Shown here piece after piece: positions 34,723-45,400 of a stretch of DNA of 64,000 bases. Under the pieces are notes generated by a model, which worked only from the letters and a program-made list of their open reading frames with translations, was not told where the DNA came from and made no database searches. Origin of the DNA: a virus. The translations under genes and the position numbers were made by a program. How positions within the stretch are numbered: position 1 is the stretch's first letter; every line of letters starts with the position of its first letter. The stretch lies in IMG/VR virus record IMGVR_UViG_3300021440_000013, positions 124,001 through 188,000 of that record. One strand, 5' to 3'.

Positions 34723-35188
34723 GGCGCTGCCTGCTGTGATCTACTCGGCTTTTATGGCCGAGTACGATACACTTTCAGATGAAAACAAAACACTCATTAA
34801 AAACTGGCTTACTGAGCTTAAGCTGGTAGGCATCTCGAACTATTTTACCAATGAGTGTCAGGCGATCTTGGTTAAGCAAATCGCCGAGAACCAGCTCCTC
34901 AGGACCTTTTTGTTAAACCACACCGAACGGGTGCACGTGCTCAGTCTTTTTGCTGAGGAGGTTGACCAAGACTGGTTTAACCAAGTTATGGAGACGGTCA
35001 CTAAGTTCCGTCTCCAACTTTCACTAAACTGCGTTTTGCCTGAAGCCGCCTCAGAGAGTCTTTACATACCCACGAGCGAGCTGAGGACGTTGATTAACAA
35101 TAATCCATGGATCCTGGATCTCTACCTCATGCTCATCACGGATGGGGTCTTCGATCACATGGAAGAAGTTCAAAACAAATCCGCTTAA
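34706..35188 (+). CDS. Unknown small protein
   Basis: The 160-residue acidic helical protein overlaps the preceding gene by 17 nt, so the two are translationally coupled. FLLNHTERVHVLSLFAEEVD and DWFNQVMETV resemble a stretch of the small protein at 31165. No known motif, signal or membrane segment is visible. Confidence 0.55.
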   Translation: MKPQNKALPAVIYSAFMAEYDTLSDENKTLIKNWLTELKLVGISNYFTNECQAILVKQIAENQLLRTFLLNHTERVHVLSLFAEEVDQDWFNQVMETVTKFRLQLSLNCVLPEAASESLYIPTSELRTLINNNPWILDLYLMLITDGVFDHMEEVQNKSA

Positions 35189-35203
35189 TACGACGAGATA
35201 GAC

Positions 35204-36025
35204 ATGGAAAAAAAGAACCTGCGTGATCAACTGACCGAGATCAAAGCCCATACGTACCGTTTTCCAGCCAATCCCAATATGCGTAAAGAAGAAGGGGTTG
35301 ATCACATCAACCTCTACTGGAACAGTCAGCATGAGCTGGGCCGCTTTCTCTCTCTTTCGGAACAAGGTTATTTTAGCACCCCGGTGCTCGGTAGCTTTAA
35401 ATCGCTCTCAACAGTCATCCAGTTCTTAGGTGCCGAGAAACGCGACGACAGAATTCGTCGCCTTGGGGGCAATCAGCTTCGCAACTATGTGAAACATCAC
35501 TGCGGTGGTTTTAATCGTGCTCGTATTCCGAATGGGCGTGCGGTACTGATGCATACGGCGTATCTGCGTCTCATTCAGAATAAAAAGATGTTTAAGCTTT
35601 TCAAAGAATGCGAGCTGGCTTTCGATAGCTACCATGTCATTGAGAGCGGTCTTCGTATCCGAGAAGACGATGCGGTGTGGCTCTCCAAGGGCTATGAAGA
35701 AATCCGTCAGGCGGTTAAAGAAAACCGAGAGCCCGACTTTCAGTTTCTCTTCGACAAAGGTGAGCGTTCGGTTTATGAGAGCGTGGTTAAGCTACTCTCC
35801 GAGGGTAAGACCGAGGTTCGTATTCCTGATCTGGCGGAGTTCATCGCCACCTATCGTCCGCTTGAGATCGGCACGACGGCGTTTGATCCATCCATGGTGG
35901 GTAATATCGACATGCTCGAAGAACCTAATAATGTGGAGACTTCTCCCACCTCTTTCTCCCCCGATCGTGAAGAGGGTGTGTTAGCTAACACACCCGTGGG
36001 TGATACGCTCCAGCCTCTGGCATGA
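35204..36025 (+). CDS. Possible NADAR/YbiA-like protein with acidic tail
   Basis: The 273-residue protein starts after ACGAGATA. Residues about 33-75 (DHINLYWNSQHELGRFLSL, GSFKSLSTVIQFLGAEKRDD) and the following IRRLGGN element follow the order of the YbiA/NADAR fold (INFYS...FSNFA, then W-x-T-x-EHYFQ, then IRR). But the EHYFQ residues expected to be catalytic are replaced here (STVIQF). The next helical region also fits loosely. The last 50 residues are an acidic disordered tail. NADAR proteins reverse guanine ADP-ribosylation or cleave riboflavin intermediates. I treat this as a weak fold guess, and if right the enzyme may be altered. Confidence 0.4.
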   Translation: MEKKNLRDQLTEIKAHTYRFPANPNMRKEEGVDHINLYWNSQHELGRFLSLSEQGYFSTPVLGSFKSLSTVIQFLGAEKRDDRIRRLGGNQLRNYVKHHCGGFNRARIPNGRAVLMHTAYLRLIQNKKMFKLFKECELAFDSYHVIESGLRIREDDAVWLSKGYEEIRQAVKENREPDFQFLFDKGERSVYESVVKLLSEGKTEVRIPDLAEFIATYRPLEIGTTAFDPSMVGNIDMLEEPNNVETSPTSFSPDREEGVLANTPVGDTLQPLA

Positions 36026-36062
36026 GTTTTCTCCTTGTGGTTAGTTAGGGTAATGCTGCGTT

Positions 36063-36098
36063 TAGCTAGGGGGTTACGGCCCCCTAGCTATCTTTTTT
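36063..36098 (+). terminator. Intrinsic terminator
   Basis: An 11-bp perfect stem (36063-36073 with 36080-36090), 6-nt loop, then TCTTTTTTG. Confidence 0.9.
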
Positions 36099-36149
36099 GT
36101 TTGTTGTTTAAAAATAAGGTGACAAGACTTTATACGGAGTTTATGCGCC

Positions 36150-37187
36150 ATGGCAACCGCTACGAAACGTTTTACCTCATACGACCGCGAAACCAACGTC
36201 TCAACCGCTGCGTTTGACTCCACGGTCGATGGTTCGATTTTCAATAGTCCTGAGAATGCGCTTAAAACTGCAAACAAAAACCTCGAGGATCTCATCGCCT
36301 CATCGATGAGTGAGATCGAAGATCAGAAGGCGGCCATGGAAGCGGCCTTCTCTGATGAAATCCGCAGCGTTAAGGATATCACCTCTCAGGTTTCTGATCT
36401 CAGTAAGTTACCCAAAGCGAAGCTCGATGAGTTCTTGGGGGGTTTAGCAGGAGGGAATGCTTTCTTGCAAAAATCCCTCAATGGACTTTTGCAAAAGTGT
36501 TCAACTAAAGGACTTAGCGCCGGACTTCCGGGCAAACCTTTTGATACGTCGATCAACTGTGGATCTGGGAAACTGGGTCTTGGCGCAACGGGTGGAACAA
36601 AAAGCTGTAACGCTGGCTCCTATAGCGATGTCCTAAATAAGCTCACCGGGGGTGAATATGTCTCGGGCTATAAGGACATCAATAGTGCGCTTCGGAATCT
36701 GATGTCTTTATCGGGCCTTGGCTACGATTTAGGCATGTGTGGTGTCTTTGGTGCTCTGGCAGGCAATCTACCGACTGACGCCCTTTCTAGGGCCTCTGCG
36801 GGGCTTTTAAGCTCACTGGGCGCAGCAGGAAACCTAAACGGCTTTCTTGACGTTGCAAAAAGCTCAGTGGGGCTCTCACCCCTGCTCGTTAACCCCGGTG
36901 TCCTGACGGGTTTCGTAGATAACTTTACCCTACCGGGTAATGTGGGCGCAAATAAGTTTCTAGAAACAGCGGAGCGCTCCTTAGGCGGTATGGAACTTCT
37001 CAACGAGTCATGGTTTAACAACCCAGAGAGTGGGGCACTCTCATGGGGCGTGATGAACGAGAAGTCCGAAGACCTCTACAGCTGTTTCGATACAAAACTC
37101 ACCGACAACAGTTTCTCGGAAGCGGATCTGGATATCGTCTTGGGTGACGATATGGATTTCATGATGGGGAGTTATTTGATGGCGTAA
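36150..37187 (+). CDS. Probable virion structural protein
   Basis: The 345-residue protein starts at ATG 36150 with a TACGGAG site upstream. It is rich in Gly, Ser, Leu and Asn with few charged residues in the second half (GALAGNLPTDALSRASAGLL), typical of phage structural proteins, and has six Cys residues. No enzyme motif is seen. It is a single-gene unit between a terminator and a bidirectional hairpin, convergent with the 713-residue protein. Structural role is inferred from composition and context. Confidence 0.55.
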   Translation: MATATKRFTSYDRETNVSTAAFDSTVDGSIFNSPENALKTANKNLEDLIASSMSEIEDQKAAMEAAFSDEIRSVKDITSQVSDLSKLPKAKLDEFLGGLAGGNAFLQKSLNGLLQKCSTKGLSAGLPGKPFDTSINCGSGKLGLGATGGTKSCNAGSYSDVLNKLTGGEYVSGYKDINSALRNLMSLSGLGYDLGMCGVFGALAGNLPTDALSRASAGLLSSLGAAGNLNGFLDVAKSSVGLSPLLVNPGVLTGFVDNFTLPGNVGANKFLETAERSLGGMELLNESWFNNPESGALSWGVMNEKSEDLYSCFDTKLTDNSFSEADLDIVLGDDMDFMMGSYLMA

Positions 37188-37191
37188 AAGA

Positions 37192-37223
37192 CCAAGAGGA
37201 GGGCCGTAAAGCCCTCCTCTTGG
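37192..37223. terminator. Bidirectional hairpin between convergent genes
   Basis: A 13-bp perfect stem (37192-37204 with 37211-37223), CGTAAA loop, in the 38 nt between the two convergent stops. No T tract on the plus side beyond ATTTATT. Confidence 0.8.
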
Positions 37224-37225
37224 AT

Positions 37226-39367
37226 TTATTGGCGTGTTCCGTCGATAACAGACGCACCTTTAACCAACGTGTTTGCAGCACCATAAAGCGCGCCTGACAA
37301 ACCAAATGTCAGGTCGTTAATAAAGCCGTCAGTAACGGCGTTTTTAAAGACCGCTGTGTGGTACGCAGGACTGGTGCTAAATTGTTTAAACTTCAGAATC
37401 TGTTTAGTCATCCGAAGCTGTGCCATCGGCAGCGGGTAGATTTGACTATAGATATCCATGCCAGCCAATACGTTTAAATAATCGGCTGCGATGTTATCGT
37501 CGTCCATCGTCATGTCTTTACTGAACATCCCACTGATCCCGCCGCTTGACATGGGCATGTGCATGATGGTTGAAAGATCCACGATGTTAATACTCACATC
37601 CAGCGCCAGTGCTTGACCTTGCGTATCGAACGCAAGGTTAGACGTTCCGCGTGTAATGCTGATGGATTCAATCATTGCAAGCTTTGACTGAAGACGACCA
37701 CGGTCAAAGATCTGGCAATAGAACGGTGACGTATAGGATTGCTTGCCGGTTGATCGAGGGATCGATCCCGCTAAAAGCATGTAAAAAGGAATCCAGATAT
37801 TAATCAACCGAGAGACAGGGTTGTTGTAAGGGCTGATCAACTGAATTTTGTAGCTCGCTCTTGGAAGCGACGCCGAAGAGCTTTGCCAGTGCTTAGGGAT
37901 GTCCATATAGCCGGAGCCACCCAGACCTGCCACAAGGCCCGAAAAGCCCAGCGTCACCCCATCGATGGCACCCGTGACAAGGTTGGCTGCCGCGCCGACC
38001 ATGTTTTGAATTGTCTCACCAAGCACATTGCCATCGGCAAGACTAAAGCGCGCTTCTTTAAACTGCGAAGAGATCCCGTTCAGTTTCTGAGAGATTTCAG
38101 ATTCACCCACAGTGTTACCGAAGGACTCACTCATCGAGCCCGTGTGATCGACCCGAAACACAGCAAACTGAGAGCCGTCACGAAATTCCGCGTCAGCGTA
38201 TTTCTTAAGGCTGTCCATGTAACTGCCTTCGGTTTTTTGTACACCGGGTTTCTCGGAAGTCAAATCGACACGAGGATCGAGCTCTTGTTTAACTTCGTCA
38301 GACTCTTTTCTAAAGTAATCTCCTACCGTCATCATTTCGTTTAAAAACGCCATGAGGGTTGGTTCGCCTCGATTGTCACTGACCCAGCTTGTGTGGGTGC
38401 CTTCGCCCGTGTTGTCACGGCGCAGATAGCCCTCGAAGTCCGTTGCGGTCCCGTTGTTTAAGTGGGAGAAATCACTCATAAAGAGTTCGTTGGCCATGCG
38501 TTGGGCTCTGTTAGCCAACGCATACACATCGAAATAACTGGCGCCTCGGAAGATATCCGGCATCAAGGCTGAGATCTCTTCTAACTGATCTTTATCGATC
38601 TGATAGGGTTGACCCAGTCTTTGTTGATCTTCGCTTGAGAGAAACTTCTTAAAGACCCCCGTGTTTACCGCGTGGTTATTAACCAGTAGGTTCACCATTG
38701 ACCAGTACATGTGCATCGCGGGTTTAAGCGTAAAGAATTTGCTGCTCTCACGCCCCATGAGCCATCCGATCGCTTTGCCGATCGCCACACCAACCGTGAC
38801 GACCGGGAACGCTACCAGCGCCAGAACACTGCCCGCGATCTTACCGGCCGTGAACCATGCGTCGGGTGCTCGGCCCGTTCTAGCCATGATGATCTGTTCG
38901 TGATCAAAGGCTTTAAATAAAAAAGAAAGCAGCGAGTTAAACTTAGGGACACCAAAGCGTAAAAAGATGCGCTGAGAAGGATCGTCGATTCCTTCACTAT
39001 AGGCCCGACCCATCCCATAGTTGCCTGAAACGTTTGTGAGTGAAACGGCATTTCTGGCTTCACGCATATTGTTACCCACGCGACGTCCGGGCACACGGAT
39101 GTCGCTGTAGCGTGTCCATTGAGGGCGTGGGTTGATTCCGATATTGCACCCTAGGCGACCATCGGTGAATTTAGAAGAAGCACTCGACCAATAGCGGTTC
39201 TTAATATCGCTACTGATGCCGAGCTCGCCATCTGGAACCATGAACGCAACTTTCAACCAGCTTTTATCGAGCGGTTCATTGTCATCGGTGGTGTGATCCG
39301 TTGGGGCGATGGGTCGTCCGTTATACTCCATGTAGCTGGGGTCGATCTTTGTGGTGAGGCTTGCCAT
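37226..39367 (-). CDS. Large unknown virion or tail protein
   Basis: The 713-residue minus-strand protein was started at ATG 39367 (an in-frame codon 12 nt upstream is possible). A hydrophobic Gly/Val-rich region (about 165-190, GSVLALVAFPVVTVGVAIG) and another near 475-500 (GAIDGVTLGFSGLVAGLGGSG) look like membrane-active or buried segments. The rest is soluble. It is the second gene of the minus-strand block, behind a hairpin that follows the giant tail protein, and the pair is probably part of the tail or baseplate. No specific motif was found. Confidence 0.55.
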   Translation of the reverse strand: MASLTTKIDPSYMEYNGRPIAPTDHTTDDNEPLDKSWLKVAFMVPDGELGISSDIKNRYWSSASSKFTDGRLGCNIGINPRPQWTRYSDIRVPGRRVGNNMREARNAVSLTNVSGNYGMGRAYSEGIDDPSQRIFLRFGVPKFNSLLSFLFKAFDHEQIIMARTGRAPDAWFTAGKIAGSVLALVAFPVVTVGVAIGKAIGWLMGRESSKFFTLKPAMHMYWSMVNLLVNNHAVNTGVFKKFLSSEDQQRLGQPYQIDKDQLEEISALMPDIFRGASYFDVYALANRAQRMANELFMSDFSHLNNGTATDFEGYLRRDNTGEGTHTSWVSDNRGEPTLMAFLNEMMTVGDYFRKESDEVKQELDPRVDLTSEKPGVQKTEGSYMDSLKKYADAEFRDGSQFAVFRVDHTGSMSESFGNTVGESEISQKLNGISSQFKEARFSLADGNVLGETIQNMVGAAANLVTGAIDGVTLGFSGLVAGLGGSGYMDIPKHWQSSSASLPRASYKIQLISPYNNPVSRLINIWIPFYMLLAGSIPRSTGKQSYTSPFYCQIFDRGRLQSKLAMIESISITRGTSNLAFDTQGQALALDVSINIVDLSTIMHMPMSSGGISGMFSKDMTMDDDNIAADYLNVLAGMDIYSQIYPLPMAQLRMTKQILKFKQFSTSPAYHTAVFKNAVTDGFINDLTFGLSGALYGAANTLVKGASVIDGTRQ

Positions 39368-39389
39368 TCTTTTCTCCAATCATTAAAAC

Positions 39390-39420
39390 CGTGAGGAGGG
39401 GTCTAAAACCCCTCCTCACG
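39390..39420 (-). terminator. Hairpin terminator after the giant tail protein
   Basis: A 13-bp perfect stem (39390-39402 with 39408-39420) between the tail protein (ends 39428) and the next minus-strand gene (starts 39367). On the minus strand it is followed by GTTTTAATG. Confidence 0.8.
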
Positions 39421-39427
39421 TGCTCGT

Positions 39428-42400
39428 TTACATCGTTCTTCGCATATCAAGGGCGGATGAGCCAGACTTATCCTTGCGACCCAGGTTGATTCTGTCCTGT
39501 TCTTTCGGAGAAGCTTTTTCATCGCCTGCTTTAGCAGCCTTAGTGGTGGCACTTACAACCGTAGCCATCATCTCAGCCACCTTTTCAACCTTGACATTAC
39601 TCAGGATCTCACGCAGCACTACCAACGATTCTTGTTGGATACCAACAGATTTGTCTAGCGCTGTACTTAATGACCCAAATCCAGCGGCCATGCCTTCGCC
39701 CGACTCAGTGCGTCCGGTGCTAACGACCCCCGGTGTGCGGTTGTCTAAGAAAAGCCCAGAGCTAGAACTCTTAGGTTCTGGCGCCTTCTTTTGCCCCGCT
39801 GCGGGTCCGGCATTAGCAACCGCTGCTTTTTGAGCCGATACCTTTTCACCTGCCATCGGTGTACTGATCGGACTCTGAGCTGGATCGATATCAAGACCAG
39901 GTCCTTTACTTGGCGCCGCGGAGAGACCTAGCGAGCCAGTGGGTGCTTTGACACCGTAGCGGCTTGATTTCTCATTAAGCTTGGCGCTTAAGTTATCGTA
40001 GACCTGTTTAACGGTGAGGGGTTTACCATCTTTGTAAAAGATGTTTTGATTCTTCGAGGCCGGGCCTGGAAAACGATTCGCTGCAATCGCGTCAGGCGGC
40101 ATGGAAAGAAATGCTTTTGCGCCACTGGCCCCTAAGAAATGCGCCAGGTAAAGGTCAGTCAAATTTGGATTTGACTTGACCGGTGCGATGACTTTCTTAT
40201 TCTCCTTAATGTATTCAGCGGCCATCAAACTTGACGCTTCAACACTAAACGGAGACGCCGTCTTCTCTAAGCCATACTTAGAAGAATACTTAGAAACCAT
40301 CGAATCCCAGGTTGACCGAATGAACTGAAAGAGTCCCGCGGCGGAGCTTGTTGAAGCTTTGGCTTGGGGATTCATGTCTGATTCAACCGCAGCAAACGCC
40401 TGCATGAGAGCCGGGTCCTCACCTGCACGTTTGGCGTGCGATGCGATCTGGGCTTTGATGTCGCCACTTGCGCCATTTTCAGCGCTGGCGGTAGTTGCTT
40501 TCCCGCCGGTGGAGGCGGGTTTCTCTTCAGCGTCAGGTGGAGGAAGATCGTTGGTCGTTGAGTTAGCGGCAGCGGTATTTTGCGCCATTGACAGTTTAGC
40601 ATCTTTGGAAGGAGGCGTTCCTGCTTTGGCGTTTTGATCCGAGGCTTTCTTAACCGCAACGGCAGTATCGACCGTGTTGGTCGAAGTCGTTTCAGCTTTT
40701 ACCGCTTCGCTAAATTTAGGCGGAGGGAGCACCTGATCTTTTGCGGTTTGCTGTAGATTAGACGCTACGGGCGAGGGCGGGGCATTGAGTAGACCCAGTG
40801 CAACGTCTTTGTTACGCCGACCCTTTGCGCTGTTAGCCATGCTACCGTATCCGGCGCCACCACGCATGACACCCGCGCTGATCATGGCGTCTCGCAACTG
40901 ACCATTAGTTTTCGCTTCCGAAGGGTTCTTTTGGATCCCTGCGGGCTCTACGTGCCAAGGTTCTTGCCCCACGGGTCTGGTGAAACCATACTTCTTCATC
41001 AAGCCCAGTTTGTCAAGCTCGTCAGCGATCTTTGAATCGATGTCGAGCGCTAAACCAAACTCATGAAGCGAGTTGCCTGGCGCCGCAGCTCTATCGCCAT
41101 ACTTACGCTTCATCTCGACTTGTTCTTCGTAGGTGCGTACACCCGAAGTGACAAGGATGCTCTTGCCTGTATTCTTTCCATACTCCTCAGCCATCCCTAA
41201 GAAGAGCTTGAGCATGGTTGGATTAAGGCTATCGATGTTGATACCCTTTTTCTCAAACTTAACGAACTGGCGACCTGCTGTACCCTCCAAGGGTGCGCCT
41301 GGCGCCATCGCGACTTTACCCGCTCCGCCTACAAGACTCTTTTCTTCACTGCCTTGCTCGCGCGCTGTGGTGCTGGCTGGTGCCGCACCACCATCTTCAC
41401 TCTGGGTGGCCGTCTGTACCTGGGCTTTATTCTGCTCAGCGTTCTTACGGCGCTCCTCTTCGACCTTCGCTTTTTGAGCTTGGTCGATCTGACTCTCTTT
41501 TTCTTTGTCTTTAAAGACGCCGAAGGTGAGTTTGTCAAAGAGCGTTTTAGCAACCGATGTCGCGGTTGTTTCACCGAGCTTTGCAGGAGGCAGCGTTGCT
41601 TTGGTGTCTTTCGGTTTATCCGCTTTCGCCTTAGCGATCAACGCTTCGATGCTGTCCTTGACAAACTTGTTGTCCAAAGAGAGCTGGCTTAATGCTTTAA
41701 CCGGAGAGGTGTCTTCATCATAGGGGCCACTTTCAAAACCAACGAGTTCGAGATACTTGATCCGATCGTCCGGTTTAAACTTAGCCACCTCTTTGAGCTT
41801 GGCTTTGTTATTGACCGCATAGAGCGCGGTCATGTGTGTCAAGAAGAATGGCTTAAAGCGTTTATCGAACCAACGGCTAAACTTCTCGCCTTGCTCAGTA
41901 TCTTCCTTGTCAATCTTAAAGAGCTCAAGGAGTTCTTCAGATTTGACTTTCTTATCATTGATATAGGCTTTACCGTTATCGTAACCGACACGCCCATCTT
42001 CAAGATACGCTTCCAACATGAACGGGTAGTAGTTATACTGATCCACGCTCTGATTGTAACCAAAGCCATATTGGTTTAAGCGGATGCGTTCAAACTCATC
42101 CGCGTTGTTACGCGTCGCGTATTGGTAGAGTTTATAAAGTCCATAGCCGGCACCTGCTATCGCTGCCGCACCTAAAATCACTGGGCTGCTGATCACGGAA
42201 GCAACGGCCCCTATTGCACCACCGGCTACGTTTAACGCACCCATGGCAAGGCCAGGTAGGGCGCGTGTCAACGCAAAGCGCCCTAGTCCTAATGCACCCT
42301 TGCCGGCAAGCTTAGCGGCACCCCACGCGCCTTTACCAGCAAGCTTGGCTACGCCTCCCACTCCCTTAACCAGTGCACCTGGCGTCATCGCGAGAAGTTT

Positions 42401-45400
42401 ACCCGCTAAACCCATCACGCCGCCAAGACCTTTAGTGATCAAGGAGAAGAGTCCACCAAAGCCCGTCATCGCCATTTTGAGGCCATTTCCAAGCAAATCC
42501 ATCAGTCCTGTACCGCCCTTATAGCGTGCGGTCAGATCTGCTTGAGCGCCTTCTTTTTGGCGAGATGCTTTGAGTTCAGCTAACTTTTCTTCACGCTCTT
42601 CAATACTTCCGTCACGTGTACCACTTCCATCGGTGTCGTTCCAAGCACGCTTGGCCGAATCGATCTTTTGCTTAACACGTTTAAGAAGAGAAGGTTTCTT
42701 TTCAACTTGAGGTTGATTTTCGGGTGTGGCTGCCGCAGCACCTTTTTCTCCACCCTTTAAAAACCCGCCAATACTACTTGCAAGTCCACCCGCCATAGCG
42801 GCACCGGTCCCTAATAGACCGCGTGCCTTACCCTGCGCTAACTTAAAGCGACTTGGTTTGGCAGGACCCATCTGGTCTGGAAGTCTAGGCCCCACGAAAT
42901 CACCTGGACTCTGAGCCTTAGGGGTCGACCAACTCGGTTGCTTGAATCGATCCTTGGCAGCTTGAATCATCGCATCGATACGGTCCTGATACGTCTCGTT
43001 GGGTTGTAAGTCCGATATCCCTCTGTCAATCGCATCTTTTTGTCGAGCACCGGGATATATCGGTCCAACAAACTCATCTGGTCTCTGGGTCTTGGTAGCG
43101 GTGTGTTTTGTTTTTAGCGCGCTGTACTGGTATTTGGCTTTATTGAACAAGCCTTTCTTTTTGTCACCCGGCTGCATCGGACCCACAAAGTCTTCCGGTG
43201 TTCTACCCAAAAGCTTGTCTCCGAGTTCGCGTCCCTTGCCTTTTAGGTCAGTGAAGTTTTCTTTATTCTTAAAGAAATCCATTCCACGAGAGAGAAGTGA
43301 GCCTGAGCTTGTTCCGATTGCAGCAGTGCTGACTCCAGGCTGCATCGGACCCACAAAGTCCTTTGCGACCTCTTCACTGACAGCACCACCTTTACCAAAA
43401 CCAAAGAAACCCTTGATCTTGTTCTTGAGCTCTGCGGTCTTTTCTTTGATCTCAGCCGACTTGATGGCTACTTCGTCCTTAGCTTCCTTTAAAACCTCGT
43501 TCAGGTTCTTAGGCGCTTTGTCGACAGGACCGCCAGGCGGCGTTACCTTGAGCTTGGCAGATTCACGCTTCTTAATGCGTTTTAACACATTCACACGCTG
43601 GTTAAGCATGATGTCGCGGATATCGAGCAAGACCTCGTAAGTATCCTTGGCGTATTTATTTTCACCAAAGTTGATACCAAACTGACCCCAGTCGGTGGGT
43701 TGATCCCACCACTCTTTGATCTTTCCACCCATTGAGAGCGACTTATCGGTCAGGACATTAAATCCTTTTCTAGCTTTATCTCCTACCCACGCAGCCGCCT
43801 TGGTCGCTAGACGGATGACGTTGGTGACGTTTCCACGGATCTTATCACCATAGCGATCATAGAGACCCTTGGAGCGTTCTTCAAGACTCAGGATGATGTT
43901 ACCCACCGAGTCAACGATATCGCCCTTAGCCTTATTGAGCTTATCCATCGTGTCAAGCACTTCGCCCGTGACCGCGTCACGATAAAAACCCGCCTTGAGT
44001 TTAACGGCACGAATAACGGGTTCTACGCCATCAGGCAAGTACAGGTCTTTGGCTTCATTAAGCTTATCCCCAACCCAACCAAAGACTTTACTCACCTTGT
44101 CTTTGATGAACTTTAAACCATTGGGAAGTCCTTCGGTTAGAAAAGACTTCGCGCTATCGAAGACGGTGCTTGAAAAAGATGCTGCTTTTTCATAGAGCGT
44201 GCTAAACGCTTTACGCGTACCGCTCTCTTTATCGGTGAGTTGGTCTTTAAGAAAGTCTTTTGCTGAGGTGAAAAGACCCTTGGCTTTCTCGGTTTTCTCA
44301 CCCGGTGTAAAGAATTCTTTAAGCGCCTCGATTGTGCTTGAACCGGCTTTAAATCCTAGGTCCATCGTGCCGCGCATGATCGAAGTAATCATGCCGCGGA
44401 AAGTGCCATCGTGAACAAGTTGGTTTGGAATAAAGCCACCCGCACCCTGGCCACCGCTTTGCACAAGCTCACTGGCCAGCTTTTGCTGTTCGGTAAGCAG
44501 CTTTACCGTGTCAGCGGTATCTTTTTGGATCTTAGCGAGGAGCTCGTTGGTGAGCTCCTCTGCGCTCTTACCCTTGGTACGGTGACGTGAAGAGCTCTTG
44601 GGTGTGGTTTCCGGCGGTGCGGCGTCACGTTTAAAAAGACCTTCGACCTTCTCACCCAAATGTTGAATGGAAGCCATCAAGGCGCCATTCATACTTTGCA
44701 GATCGATCATCTTGCCCTTTGGTGCAACCTCTTCACCTAGGTTCTTACGCACCTCCTGAGCCATGGGTCCTGAGTGCTCTTGATCATCGCCCTTACCCGC
44801 CTGATAGTTCCAGTTAAAGAGCTTGGTCTTTTTAATACCTTCGTAGGCTTCCCTTGGATTAAAACGCTTAACCTTGTCAAAGAAACCCTCTTCTTTGTCG
44901 GGTTTAGACTTCTGTCCAAAGTAGCGTGCCGCCAAGTCTTTATAATCCTGACTCCCAGGCGCACCCTTAAAGCGATCACTGACCGCCTGGAGGAGTTCTT
45001 TTGGGTTAAGCTCTTTGATCGCTTCTTTAACGTTGATGTCCGAACGAATAAAGGCGCTGTCTTCCATGAACTTGGCGTAAGCTTCTTCATCGATGTCGTA
45101 CTTGCCGTCATCACGCTTTTTCGCTAAACCTTTCTTAGCGATTAGATCGCCATAGCCCGCCTTTTCAAACCCAGCGATGGTTTTATCAGACGAAGGTGTC
45201 CTCTTACGGATGTCCTTGATGGCTTTAGTCAGTGTGTTAGCATCGCGGTTTTTAGTATCGCTTTGCTCGCTTGAGCGAAGCTTATATTCAATTAAGTCTT
45301 GGAGTTCATCTGAGAGCTGTCCGAACGAAGGGGACGAGAGGATCGAATCAGGATCAAGTGGGTTATTACTATCCCGACTCAGCCTTGATAAGAATCGTTT

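Noticed and set aside
36150-37187. Membrane protein call for the Gly/Leu-rich product
   Set aside because: No hydrophobic stretch is long enough; composition fits a structural protein.
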